Source: Archilochus colubris (taxonomy: Eukaryota > Chordata > Aves > Apodiformes > Trochilidae). Taken from it: a stretch of DNA of 64,000 nucleotides. Below are positions 1 to 61,515 of this stretch, piece after piece; position 1 is the first letter of the stretch; the number at the start of each line of letters is the position of its first letter. Below the pieces are notes generated by a model, which was not told the DNA's origin, searched no databases, and saw only the letters and a list, made by a program, of their open reading frames with translations. The translations under genes and the position numbers were made by a program. The stretch is from NCBI GenBank assembly GCA_023079485.1, contig CM041104.1:1799676-1863675 (forward strand), given 5' to 3'.

Positions 1-3000
1 TATGAGTTATCAGACTGTCAAGTCACATATAAAATTTTAGATTGCCTTTCTCAAATGGTAGTGTGGCAGATAAGTTATTACATGGCTATTAAATGTGGAA
101 TCTGTGTTAGAACATAATGAGTTGTCCAATTGAGAAGTCAGAAATGCAGAAGTGACACACCTCCTAATGAGCAGTCATAAGAGGAATTATAAGTGATGCT
201 TTCACTATTTTGGCCAGGGTTTCATGTTGAGTTTTAGTGGGTTTTGGCTTGTTTCTTTTTTTTGGGGGGGGGGCTTTGTTTGGTTTGTGTCCTGGGTTTT
301 TTAGTTTGTTTGGGGGTTTTTTGGTTTTTTTGTTTTGTTTTCAAATGATGTCTTTCTAGCAGTGTTTCAATTTAACTGAGAAGCTTGTACATGTTGGACA
401 AGCTTGAGTGGTTTTAGGATAGTGACACAGAGAGGACCTTAATGCATCTGTCAGATTCATCCCTAGCTGGGACTGACAGGCTTGTCCCAGCTTTCATTCA
501 GTCTGTTCCAACTAGAAATTTGGTGCTTTTGTAAGTGATGATTAATTGTCTCTAGTCCTGGCTTCTGGAGGTGGTAGCACAACAATTAGATCATTTCATA
601 GAATAGAACCAACTTTTACTAAGTTTCTACAAAAGAAAATCTGATAGCAAATTGTTAATTTCTGTTGCAAGTAATGGATTGATAATGTAAAAACATGTAA
701 ATCCATGGGTAGTTCTGTGCACAGTACACACTCTGCATAATCAACTCCTAAACATTTTCCATTTGCAGGATTTTCCTGCCTCATCCTCTCTGTGAAGAAA
801 AATCTCATGCTGGAAGTTTGAGCTGAAAGGTTTAGCAAAATGCATGTGTGCTAATATTTTGATTTGTGTAGCATGGCAGGTCCAGAGAATCACTGAGAGG
901 ATTAACCTGGAAATAGGTGTTCAGGGCTGCTGGGCTTGCCAGGCTGTGGCCATGTGGTGTTCTTGAGCTTTTTTTGTTGGGGAATCAGCAGTGTCAGGGC
1001 AGAAAAGTCCTCTCAGTCCAAAAGTGAGAAGCAGATGTGGAAAGGAGATGGCAGCTAAATGCATATTATGCAAAACTGACCTGGTTAACACATGATGTTA
1101 CACAAGGCTGTGTTTGCTGTAGTCCAGATGAGTCTTTGTTGAGTTTTTTTCAGAGGCTTTCTGTGCTTTGGAATTCACTTTGGAATGTCCTGCTTCTTAA
1201 AAAGGAGAGATTTTTGCTTTTAGTTCATTTCAGCCAAAGTTCTTGATGCATGTGCAAACTTAAATCTGTGAAGTTTCACAGTGCAGCTGTGAGGAACTGT
1301 TCTTGTATTGACAGCTTAGGGCTAACCTACTAGCAGGTTACTCAGGGAGGGGAATCTGGGCTGACAGGCAGGAATTTCCTGAGCAGCACCAAGGAACATA
1401 ACATTGCCCTGGTGTTCCATTTGGTTCATCTGGTATTTGCTGCTCTGAACTTTGTGTTTGAGGCTTCCAAAACTTTCCATAGGAACTGTTACTCCTGAAA
1501 CACAGGCAGTCAGGGAACTCCTTGGAAACAGCCATTTGATGTGTCTCCTGAACATCAGCTTTGCCAGCAGTGTATGAGGATTATGTGCTAAAAAAGTGCC
1601 TGAAGGTAAATCTTTTCATCAAATTAACAATGCTAATGACTCTTTTGGCAATTCTTTCTTCATTGTGATGCAGGGTGATGTTCTCCTTGTTCTTTATTAA
1701 GAACAGCTCAGATTAGTGACACAACCTTGACATCTTCCTGATGGCTTTGTTAAAAATAAGGGCAAATGAAAGTCTTGTCTCTCCCCCATAGTTATTTAAA
1801 TAGAAATAGCAAATATGAAATTGTGGGTGTTGGTATTGGGACTGAAGCTGCCAGTCCATGTTTTTAATGGTATGTACTTCAACGCAAATCCATTTTCTGT
1901 GAATTTTGGAAGTTTCTGTTGATGAAAGGGGCCATTTACCTGCTGACTGTATTCCAAGGCTCAGTGAATCCTGGATAGCTCATTTGCAAAGCAACAGCTC
2001 ATCAGTAAATAACTACAGAACTAGGGTAGGCACTGGCAGGATTTTGTTTGCAGCAGCACCATGCTTTGGGCTACATGCAGTGAATCTTTGCCAGTTTTAG
2101 AAAACCCTTGCAAGAAGAGGGTTGTTTTAAGCTGTATCATGCTGTGAATTAAACCCCAAACCAGTCCTAAATACAATAAGTTGGTGTGGCTGAGAGGGGG
2201 AGTGGCAGCAAGCAGGAGAGGAGGAGCATGGAGGTGGCAGCTGCTGGGATCTCTGCAGCTCTCCAGGTGTGTTCGGGTGAGGGACATCCTACACTAGGAG
2301 TCTGTACCCTGGTTCTGCATGAGAGCCACCTCACTGGCCTCCCTTGCCATAATCAGATTGCTTTGGGGGGATATTTATAAAGGGAGAGGAGGAGTTTAGG
2401 TGGGAGTGTGGGAGTTCCTTCGTGGTGGAGTGTTCAGGGGAAAGGTGATGGGTTGGGAAGGATAAAGGAGGAGAAGGGGGGCATAATCTCTTGTTTTCCC
2501 TTTTTAGGTGATCTTGTTTTCTCATTAAGAGACTGTAGGGTGACCCAGTGGGTGGCTAGGTTAGGACATTATTCACCCTGGCTTTTTGTCTCCCACTCCT
2601 AGCAGTGGAAGATCCCCAGTGGATCAAAGTAGACCTAGAAGAACCCTGTCTGAAATTCAGATATCCACTCATTGAACTTGACAACATTATTGGGGTGTTT
2701 TTCCATGAGTTCCTCTTGTCCCTTTGTCCTGGGGAGAAAGCTGTCACTTGTCACTTGTGGTTTGTATTGGAGGAACAGTTTCTTGATTCCTGAAGGCAGA
2801 GCTTGGAAAGAAGAGAGCTTTGGAGTCTGTGCAGCATGGGAATTTCCACAGGGGAGGAAGCAGCTGCTCACAAACTGTTCCTTGATGGACTGCTTCTGGA
2901 ATTACTTGTGTCCTGCCATCCTGTGTGTTGTGCATGTTATAAATTGATTTTGTGGGGAGCTGTTCACACTGTGCATCTGACTGTGTTTGCTCTAAGCCAT

Positions 3001-3860
3001 AGTTATTAGCATATTTTTATTTTAAATGCCTTGCTCTTTTGCACTATCTATTTCTGACACTTTCATGCTGATTTAAACATGACTGGTCATTAATTAAGTA
3101 TTTATAATTTGATTGGTGTGGGATGCAGTGAAAGGCAGACTTAGTGCTCTGTGGAAATTGCAGTTTCTTTGTAAACTGATGCTATTGCTGGGCAGAAGAA
3201 AAGACTGCTCAGCAAGTGCTTAGATAACAAGCTTTTAATTGCTTCTTCCCATTACCCCAGTTACATATCTTGTCCAGAATGATCTTTATGAATGATTTAT
3301 ACATCTGGGCTGTGAAACCTTGGGGGTTTTTGTGGGGTTTTTTTCTTTTTAATCTCTTGAGTTTAAGCTTTTAATTAAAATTTTCAGTGTGTATTTAAAT
3401 GGAGTAGCAACTGAGCAGTCCAGTGAGGCTGGTGAAGGGTCCAGAGAGCAAATCCTGTGAGGAGAGGCTGAGGAAGGGGGGATTGGTGCTGGAACTGCTG
3501 CCCAGGGAGGTGGTGGAGTCACCATCCCTGGAGGGTTTCAAACACTTGTGCAGATGGGGCACTCCAGGACATGCTCTGCTGGGCATGGGGGGGATTTTCT
3601 GGGGTGATGGTTGGACTTGGTGATCTTAGAGGTCTGTTCCAACAGGGAGAATTCTGTGGCCTCCCTTTTTCTGAGCTTCACTCTGGGGGTGTCTCTCACC
3701 ATCAGGTTTCAGCTGGTGACAGGGGTGACAGCAGCAGTTCAGGTGTGGCAGGGGAGCCCCCAGCACACTTGCAGAGCTGGTGCAAGCAGAGTCAGGTGTG
3801 GAGCAGGTGCTGCTCTCCCTGGTACAAGCTGGGTGCCCACTTCTGTCTCTGCCCTTCCAG
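1..3860. other. CPNE1: Intron of CPNE1 (5' part of gene lies outside window)
   Basis: I find no coding exon here. The first recognisable copine exon begins at 3861 in phase 0, so this whole stretch is read as the upstream intron. It holds a T/G-rich low-complexity tract at about 238-350 and a CR1 fragment near 3420-3655. The expected preceding copine exon (middle of C2B, ending just before the CADHDSDG loop) was searched for by eye in the + frames and not seen, so the intron is probably longer than 3.8 kb. Confidence 0.6.
3420..3655 (+). repeat. CR1 LINE 3' fragment
   Basis: Matches the familiar CR1 3'-end consensus in sense: 'ggagaggctgagg', 'ctgcccagggaggtggtggagtc', 'ccatccctggagg', then 'gatggttggacttggtgatcttagagg'. 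This is a truncated non-LTR retrotransposon copy inside the CPNE1 intron, with no coding capacity. Confidence 0.8.
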
Positions 3861-17930
<14,070 letters not shown>

Positions 17931-18740
17931 GGTGACCATCCAGGGCTGCCAGCACCCACCCTGCACACTCTGGGTGCTCAGAGCCTTGGGGCTGGACCAC
18001 CCACACCAATCACACACTTGTGGGCACATTCTCCAAAGAGAGGAGCTCCAGCTAACATAGAATCATAGAATTGGCTGGGTTGGAAGAGACCTCAGAGATC
18101 ATCAAGTCCAACCCTTGATCCACTACTGCTCTGTCTTTCATCTTTTACCTGCTCCTAACTGGAAGTGTAAATACAGAACACCCACAACTGCTGGCAGTTT
18201 TTGTCACAGGAAATTAAGAGTTTGTTAGTTTTCCACCTTGCAACAGTGACACATCACACCATCCATCCCTGCTTGGTCTGGACATGTGCACCCAGCAGCT
18301 TCACTGCCCAGTTTGGGAGCAGTTTGCTGTAAGGACACTTCTCACCTGCTCCTTGGTGGGTGTTTTTCCTTCTATGAAGCTGCCTTGGGAACAGGGGCCC
18401 TTCTCTGCTGGTTGGTACCAAAGTCTGTTGGTTGGGTGCCTGAGGCAGTTCCTGTTGTGCCTTTGTAAAGTGCCAGAATATTTTTATATGTGGAGGTTTA
18501 TTTTTTACATTTCAGTGATCATGTGCTGCAATCTTTTTTTTAATCACGTTTTCTACTACCAAAAATTGCTTCTGTGATGGCTTCTTGCTTGGAGCCATTG
18601 TTGCAATTTAAGAACACTGCACTTTGCTTATTTAGGAGAGGGGATTAATGAGGGTTAACCATTAATTATTGGGGGTGGGATTAGTGAGTCACAGTAACAT
18701 GACTTTCAAAATCCAGCAATTAGAAACATGGAAATAAAGA
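17931..18740 (+). other. CPNE1: Probable CPNE1 3' UTR
   Basis: Follows the TAG at 17928-17930. The first good AATAAA is at 18733-18738, with another at about 18984. The interval includes a short antisense CR1 scrap (about 18057-18130). The end of the transcript is inferred, not observed. Confidence 0.4.
18057..18130 (-). repeat. Short CR1 3' end (antisense)
   Basis: The sequence 'atagaatcatagaattggctgggttggaagagacctcagagatcatc' is the reverse of a CR1 3' terminus, including the short tandem tail. Confidence 0.8.
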
Positions 18741-19431
18741 TTTTTCAAGTGGTTTCTTTGTGTCACAGAAGTTGACAAAGTTACAGAAAGAAGTGAGTGA
18801 ACTCCAAAAAGGTGCTTCCTGCTCAGAAGTGTGTGGTGTGGTCTGGGGACTGTGGAGCAGGCACCTGCTGGCAAAGCACCATTGTTTTGAGAGATAGGAG
18901 TTGATAATTAATTTCAAAATAGAGGTAAAGCAGCTCAGGCTTGTCATTGCACAATAAGTGGTCATGCTTTTGGTTTCATAATTAAATAAACTGCTTTGAT
19001 TTATATAACATGTTTGGGCTCTGGGCTCTCCTTTCTGGGTTTTCTTTTTATGTTCCAGCACTGTGGATGTTTTGCTTTGTGGAAGCCTTTGCTGCAGTAG
19101 TGACCTGGTGGTGATTCAGCATCTGAGTTTGCCCCAGGCTGTGTGTGATCAGCAGAGCAGCTTGTCCATCATCATTAGTTTTGTTACCTGCTAATCACTA
19201 AGACTGCTGAATGTATATCCTGAAGCCCTGTCCTGCAGTCAGATGAGCTGTTTCTGGACTCTGAAATGATGGGAGAACTTGTCAGTTCCACAGAGTAAAC
19301 CAGGGAGTGGTGGGAATACACTGGATGGCTGCCCTGGTGCTTCAGGCTGTGTGAAGGGGAGGTCACAACACCTGCAGGAGAGCAGCACCTGGGTTTGAAT
19401 CCACCAGCTCAACAGGGCTGTTCTTTTGATC

Positions 19432-19712
19432 AGGGCATGGAGTGATGGGACAAGGGGCAATGGCTGTAGGCTGGCAGAGGGGAGATGTAGGTCAGACACT
19501 AGAAGCAATTCCTTGTTGTGAGGGTGCTGAGCCCCTGTCCCAGGGTGCCCAGAGAAGCTGTGGCTGCCCCATCCCTGGCAGTGTTCCAGCCCAGGTTGGA
19601 TGGGGCTTGGAGCACCCTGGGCTGTGGGAGGTGTCCCTGACCATGGCAGAGTTGATCTATGGCAGGATTGGATGATCTTTATGATCCCTTGCAACAGAAA
19701 CCAGTCTGGGAT
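19432..19712 (+). repeat. CR1 LINE 3' fragment
   Basis: Sense CR1: 'tgatgggacaaggggcaatgg', 'gcccctgtcccagggtgcccagag', 'ggcagtgttccagcccaggttgg', 'ggattggatgatctttatgatccc'. Confidence 0.82.
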
Positions 19713-21990
19713 TCCATGGTTCTGGCTGGTATCTGCCACTGACCCAGTACAAAGCTCATGTTTTGAAGGGCTGTGGGGCTGGGGCTGCTGCCAACCCAAG
19801 ATGAGGTTGTGCTTGTTTTTTATTCAAGCCTAATTTTGACCACTATGTGTTCTCCCTGGTTCCACAGCCAGCAGACAGCTTCCTCTAGAGGCAGCTGGGC
19901 TGTCTCCTGCAGTTTTCCATCATCCAGCCTGAAACCCCTATTTTCTTGCACTTGGGCTCTTGAAGGAAACCAAGCAACTTCTCTTCCTGAGTGGCAGTGT
20001 AAATGAAAATACGTTACAAGTGTGGAAGAGAGGGAGGAAAACTGCCAAATCTCTGTGAAACTCTGCTGTTCATCCTTTACTTGTGTTGTCAGCTGCTCAC
20101 AACAAGCAGGCAGAGCTCTCCTTCCCTGTGTGACATGGAAAAGCAAACCCAGGGCTGGGTTTTGTGTTTTGGTTGGGGTTTTTATTTTTTCTTTTTGATA
20201 AAGTGTTCTTCAAAGGATACCTGAAGGTTCACCAGTCCCTTGTTTGGACCAAGAAACCCTGCTGGCAGTAGGTAGTGCTTGGATTTCTTTGGCAAGCTGT
20301 CAGGAGCACACTGGGACTTGCCTGCACTCCAGTCATGAGGGCCAGAAGATGAGCTCTGAGACAGCAGAACGTGTGGTGGGAGCTGCCTTCCACCTCTTTT
20401 TCCTCTCTTTTTCTGAACCTCTGCAAGTTCCCACTCCAAGAGAGGGAATCCTCCATCTCAGCACTGGCTCTGAGCAGTGGAGTCACTTCTGCAGCTGTCT
20501 GAGGTGTCTCCAGGTCCTGGACTCATTGGGGGTTGGAGAGAACTTCTCTGAATTTTTTTTTGTTTTGTTTTGTTTTTGGGAGGGGGAAGAGCCCAAGACA
20601 TGGTGGAGGCAACTCTGAGGGAGTTCTTCCCCCTGGGAAGGAGGGAACTTCCCCCTGGGAAGGAGGACTGTTTGCTGTTTTACTGCAGGCAAGGGGCTGA
20701 AATAAGAACACACCTTCTGTCATTGTCACTTGAGGACAGAGCTGCTTGGGCTTGAGCCCGGGTGAAAAGCAACAGGAGGGTCAAACTTGGAAGGTGCTGA
20801 GTCAGGACAGCAGAGTTTTGCCTGTTTTCTCTCTTTCTTGACTCTGCCCAGGGCTCCTGGACTTAGAGGCAGTGAGGATGGCTGCTGGGCACTGTGGTGA
20901 GAGGCTGGGAGGTGTCTCCTGCCTTGTGCCACCCTGGGCGTAGCTGGAATGCAGGTTTACAGCATGGTTGTCACTTCAGGTAGATGAGAACTCTGGTTTT
21001 TGTTCAGGTTTTCTCCCTCAGGGGAATGTGCTGCCCTTAGCCAGTGCTGGTGTCTGCTCTGTTGTCCCTCAGCAGTCCCACTTTATGCTGTGAGAACTCC
21101 CCAGAAGCCTTTTTGCCAAGATTTTTGCCTCTTTGCCACCCTTGTACTTGTGGTCCCCAAAGGTATTTCAGTCTCAAGGCTTTATATAAATACAGAGATA
21201 CTGCATGTGGGAGCTCATCAGGGAGGGTTCCTCTTGCTTCTAGGACACCTGGCAATGAATACAGGTGACATTTCATGCTGGGCTGTGCCACGTTCCCTTA
21301 CAGCTCCCTGTGGGAGCTCCATCCCCTGTTTTTTATCCAGACACCTTGCTGGGTTACAGGCCTTTCTTAGGGTCTAAAACCTTTGGTTCCCCCTGGGGAC
21401 TGTCACCAAGACTGAGATGTGGTCTTCAGGCAGAATGCAAGTGATGGGACTGCTCCAGGTGTCTTGAAGAAGCCACACAAACTGGTGGTGTCTTGTGATC
21501 AGCTTTCAGCAAATTCTGGCTCCAGCCATCAGTGGCACACTTGGGTGGTCTGCACGTCTCATTGAAGAGCCCCACTTGCACCCCCTGCCCCCCTCCTGCC
21601 ATGGCTGTCTGTGGGGTCAGACCAGGGCCCTCATTTGGGTTCACAAGTGGTGCTGGATGCTGCTGGCCTGCCAGGTTTGCTGCTGCAGGGTGAAGTGGCC
21701 TCCTCTCCACCCCAGTTTGTTTCCACTGCCCCTGGTACCACTTCTCCCACTCCAGGAAGCTCTCAGTCATAGGGAGATAAAGGGAACAACCCCAGGGCTT
21801 GCTTGGCAGCAGCCTGGCATTGCATGGGCATGATTCACTCCCTGGTGTTTGCAGAGCTGGATCAGCCACCCTGCCTGCTGCACTCTGGAGCCCGAGGTGG
21901 GTGTCCAGTGCTGGGTGTGGAGGGGGGAGACAGAGCCCCAGCAGAGGAAATGCTTTCTAAACCCTCCTGAGCTCATGACTGTCATGGGCC

Positions 21991-22462
21991 CCTCAGGACA
22001 AGAAGGACATTGGGGGGATGGAGAGTGTCCAGAGGAGGGGAACAGAGCTGGGGAAGGGTCTGGAGCACAAAGTCTGCCCAGGAGGGTCTGGGGGCCCTGG
22101 GGGTGTTGATCCTGGAGCAGAGGAGGCTGAGGGGAGACCTTCTGGATCTCTGCAACCCCCTGAGAAGAGGTTGGAGCCAGGGGGTGTTTGGTCTCTGCTC
22201 CCAAGGAACAAGGGATGGGACAAGAGGAACGGCCTCAAGTTGTGCCAGGAGAGGTTTAGATTGGATATTAGGAAGTTTCTTCCCCCAAAGGGTTGTCAGG
22301 GCCTGGCCCAGGCTGCCCAGGGCAGTGGTGGAGTCCCCATCCCTGGAGGGATTCAAAAGCCCTGGAGATGTGGTGCTGAGGGACATGGGGCAGTGGTGGC
22401 CTTGGCAGTGCTGAGTGATGGTTGGACTTAATGTTCTTCTTCAACCCAAATGATTCTATGAT
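21991..22462 (+). repeat. CR1 LINE 3' fragment
   Basis: Sense CR1 of about 470 bp: 'gagtgtccagagg', 'ggagcagaggaggctgaggggagacc', 'ttgtgccaggagaggtttagattgg', 'cccaaatgattctatgattgc' at its end. It lies about 200 bp before the solo LTR. Confidence 0.82.
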
Positions 22463-22670
22463 TGCTTTAATCTGGTCTAATCTGGAGGGGCTCCAGCACC
22501 TGCAGCCTCTGTCACCAGAGAGTGCTCGAGTGTCCCACCCTCCCCCAGCCATCTCCCCTGGTCCCTGGGTTGGGGTTCTCCTGTCTCACCCCTCCCCATC
22601 AGACTGCCACGGGCAGCTGGGCCAGGTCCCTCCCGCACCCTCTGTTTGCCTTGCAGGGCTTTAATCCCAG

Positions 22671-23316
22671 TGAAAAAGAGAAAAATCCTGACAGGATTAA
22701 CTCCTGTAAGGAGAGTGGATCAGGCCAAGCTGTTTGGGTGAATTTACTTTATGTAGAATTAAGACTTGTAATATATGCTAATGAATTTGTATTCATAACC
22801 AGTAGAATTCAGGGTTAAACTGAGAAAGAAGTGAACACAGCAGCCGAGACATGGCATTTTCCCACTAGAACAATGTAACCAATACAAGGTCCTAACGGGA
22901 TTAACTTCTAGCTCGGAGATAATTAAAAGTGTAAGTCTTTTTCTGTACTTAAAACAAGCCTTGTTCTTGAAACAAGACATTGCCAAGGCCATTTAGGTGC
23001 CAGCTGGGCACCAAAGGATGTGAACATCTGCACAAGAAGAACATAAAGATGTCACCACCAACGGAGAAGAAGAAAGTTCTGGCTGGGGTCTGATATCACC
23101 TTGTAACAATAGAATGAAGTCAGCAAGAACTGAGAATGTAAGGATGTTGTAACCTCCCCTTTTACTGTATAAATACCCCAACCCTTTCCCTTAACCCTGG
23201 GAACTCTTTGTCCAGCACGAGCTGGGAGTTCCCCGGATCCGAAAATAAATACCTTTGCTGTTTAAAGGCTCAAAACTCTGTCTCTAAACAGTTTTGCTTG
23301 GCCTTTTTCAGCTTCA
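22671..23316 (+). mobile_element. Solo LTR of the class I ERV family, sense to FER1L4
   Basis: A 646-bp element runs from TGAAAAAGAG (22671) to GCTTCA (23316). It is flanked by the 4-bp direct repeat CCAG (22667-22670 and 23317-23320), the duplication length expected for gammaretroviral integrases. Its first ~260 bp and last ~150 bp match the LTRs of the provirus at 9917-15698, but its central U3 is different, so it belongs to another U3 subtype. TATAAATA is at 23168-23175 and AATAAA at 23244-23249, so transcription would start near 23200 and run rightwards toward FER1L4. The provirus body was presumably lost by LTR-LTR recombination. Confidence 0.9.
23168..23175 (+). promoter_or_regulatory. 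TATA box of the solo LTR
   Basis: TATAAATA in a CTGTATAAATACCCC context, ~75 bp upstream of the LTR's own AATAAA and ~710 bp upstream of the FER1L4 ATG. The same motif is present in both LTRs of the provirus. Any activity in the host is inference. Confidence 0.6.
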
Positions 23317-23885
23317 CCAGCAGCTGTGATTTTGTGGTGGAGGAGCCGCAGGAGGACAGAGCCGGGCTCCCGTCCTGCCCGCAGCGCTCAGGTCCCTGTC
23401 CCGCAGCCCCCGGGCCCCCTGTCCCTGACCGCCTGCCCTGGGGGCTTCTCCCTTCCCAGCCCTAGGAAGGGGGAGCGGCCACAGCTGTGCCCCCCAGCCT
23501 CCCCGCCTCAGCCCTGTCCTGGGGACAGCACCCTAGGGAACGGTGCCACCGGGCTCCGGCCGCTGCCTCGCTCCTCCCTGCACCTCAGACCTCCCTCTGC
23601 CCGGCTGGCCCGGGGGCTCCGGCAAGGTCCGGTCCCGGCCCAGAGCCATCGCGGTGCCGCGGGGCTGGGACAGGGGCAGCAGCCGGGGCTGCCTCCGCTC
23701 CCCTGTGTCCTCCTCCGGCGGGGGCTGCGGGGCCCGGGGGCTGCGGGGCGGGGAGCCGGGAGCCGAACCGGCCGGGCGAGTCGGGGCTGAGTCACCGCGG
23801 GTGGAGCGGGGCCGATCTGGGCTCAGCTGGGCCGGGCCGGGTCCAGGCGGGCAGCACAGCGGGCAGCACAGCGGCCACCGGCTCC

Positions 23886-60593
<36,708 letters not shown>

Positions 60594-61515
60594 ATGCTCT
60601 CCAGCACAGGACTGCTCCAAGGGGTGATTATTGCAGGAATTGAGAGTGGAACAGGGAGCTTAAGGAAATCCTGCAGGTGCAGGAGCAACCTTCAGAGTGA
60701 GAGGCCTGCAAAGTGGCCTCTCTTTGGGTCGCTTTCCATGCTAAATACCTGTCAGATGCTAGGAAACTGAGTAAACAGCCTACTGAATAAGGCAAACTCT
60801 TTGAATAGAACAGTTGCAGCTTTGGGAAAGAAGTATTTTTGGGGAGGGAGCTAAGGTGGAAAAAGGGGGGGTCTGCTGGGGTGGTCCCACTGCCATGGCA
60901 GCTGAAACCAACTCTTGGCACTGAGGGTGATTCTGACAGAGATGGGGCCATACAGAGCCCCCCATGCCCTGGCTTGCAGTGCCTGGCACTTCCCAGGCCT
61001 TGGCCTGAGGAGTTTAAAACACATTGCACAGGGGAAAGGAATGTCTGGTGGGGGTAGGACTTGAGAGGCCTTTGACTGGGGCTCCTCAGGGAGCAGGGTG
61101 ACAGAGCCAAGGTGGCCATGAACTTCCTGTGCCAAGAGTGCCAGGGTAGCTCTTGGAGCTGAAGTTGATGAGTGTGGTAGCAATGGATGGATGGATGTGG
61201 ATGTGGTAGCAATCCCCAGGACATGGAATTTCTGGTTGTCACAAACTGCTCAACAGCTTTTTCTGCATGTGCTGGGTTGGATTCAAACTTCCTTTTGGCT
61301 TTTTCATTTCCACAGGAATGGAAATTCCTTGGCTGCTCTCTCTGATGCTGCTGTGTTTTGGAGCTGGGGCCAGCCTGCTGCAGGACCTTGCTGCTGCCCC
61401 TTCATCCTTCCTCCTGGATAGCACAGTGCAGGGACACCAGCTTGGGATCACCAGCATGGATCTGTTGTGGTGTTGGGCTGATATGAATTAAATGAGACTT
61501 CTTCTCCTCAGTGTG
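60594..61515 (+). other. FER1L4: Probable FER1L4 3' UTR with ATTAAA signal
   Basis: Follows the TAA. The first plausible poly(A) signal is ATTAAA at 61487-61492, with a GT-rich 'gtgtggtctctggg' about 20 bp later. No AATAAA occurs earlier. Transcript end inferred. Confidence 0.5.

Larger units (their letters stand above)
18741..22670. other. Intergenic region between CPNE1 and FER1L4
   Basis: No exon with convincing splice borders was found. The interval carries two CR1 fragments (19432-19712 and 21991-22462), a T/G low-complexity tract near 20557-20586 and a 22-bp tandem duplication of 'ttccccctgggaaggagg' type at about 20626-20668. Human SPAG4, which lies between these two genes in human, is not recognisable here. 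Confidence 0.5.

Noticed and set aside
2605..2793. Possible extra copine exon (peptide VEDPQWIKVDLEEP...)
   Set aside because: It has an acceptor-like TAG before it but does not resemble the missing C2B segment and lacks a convincing donor.
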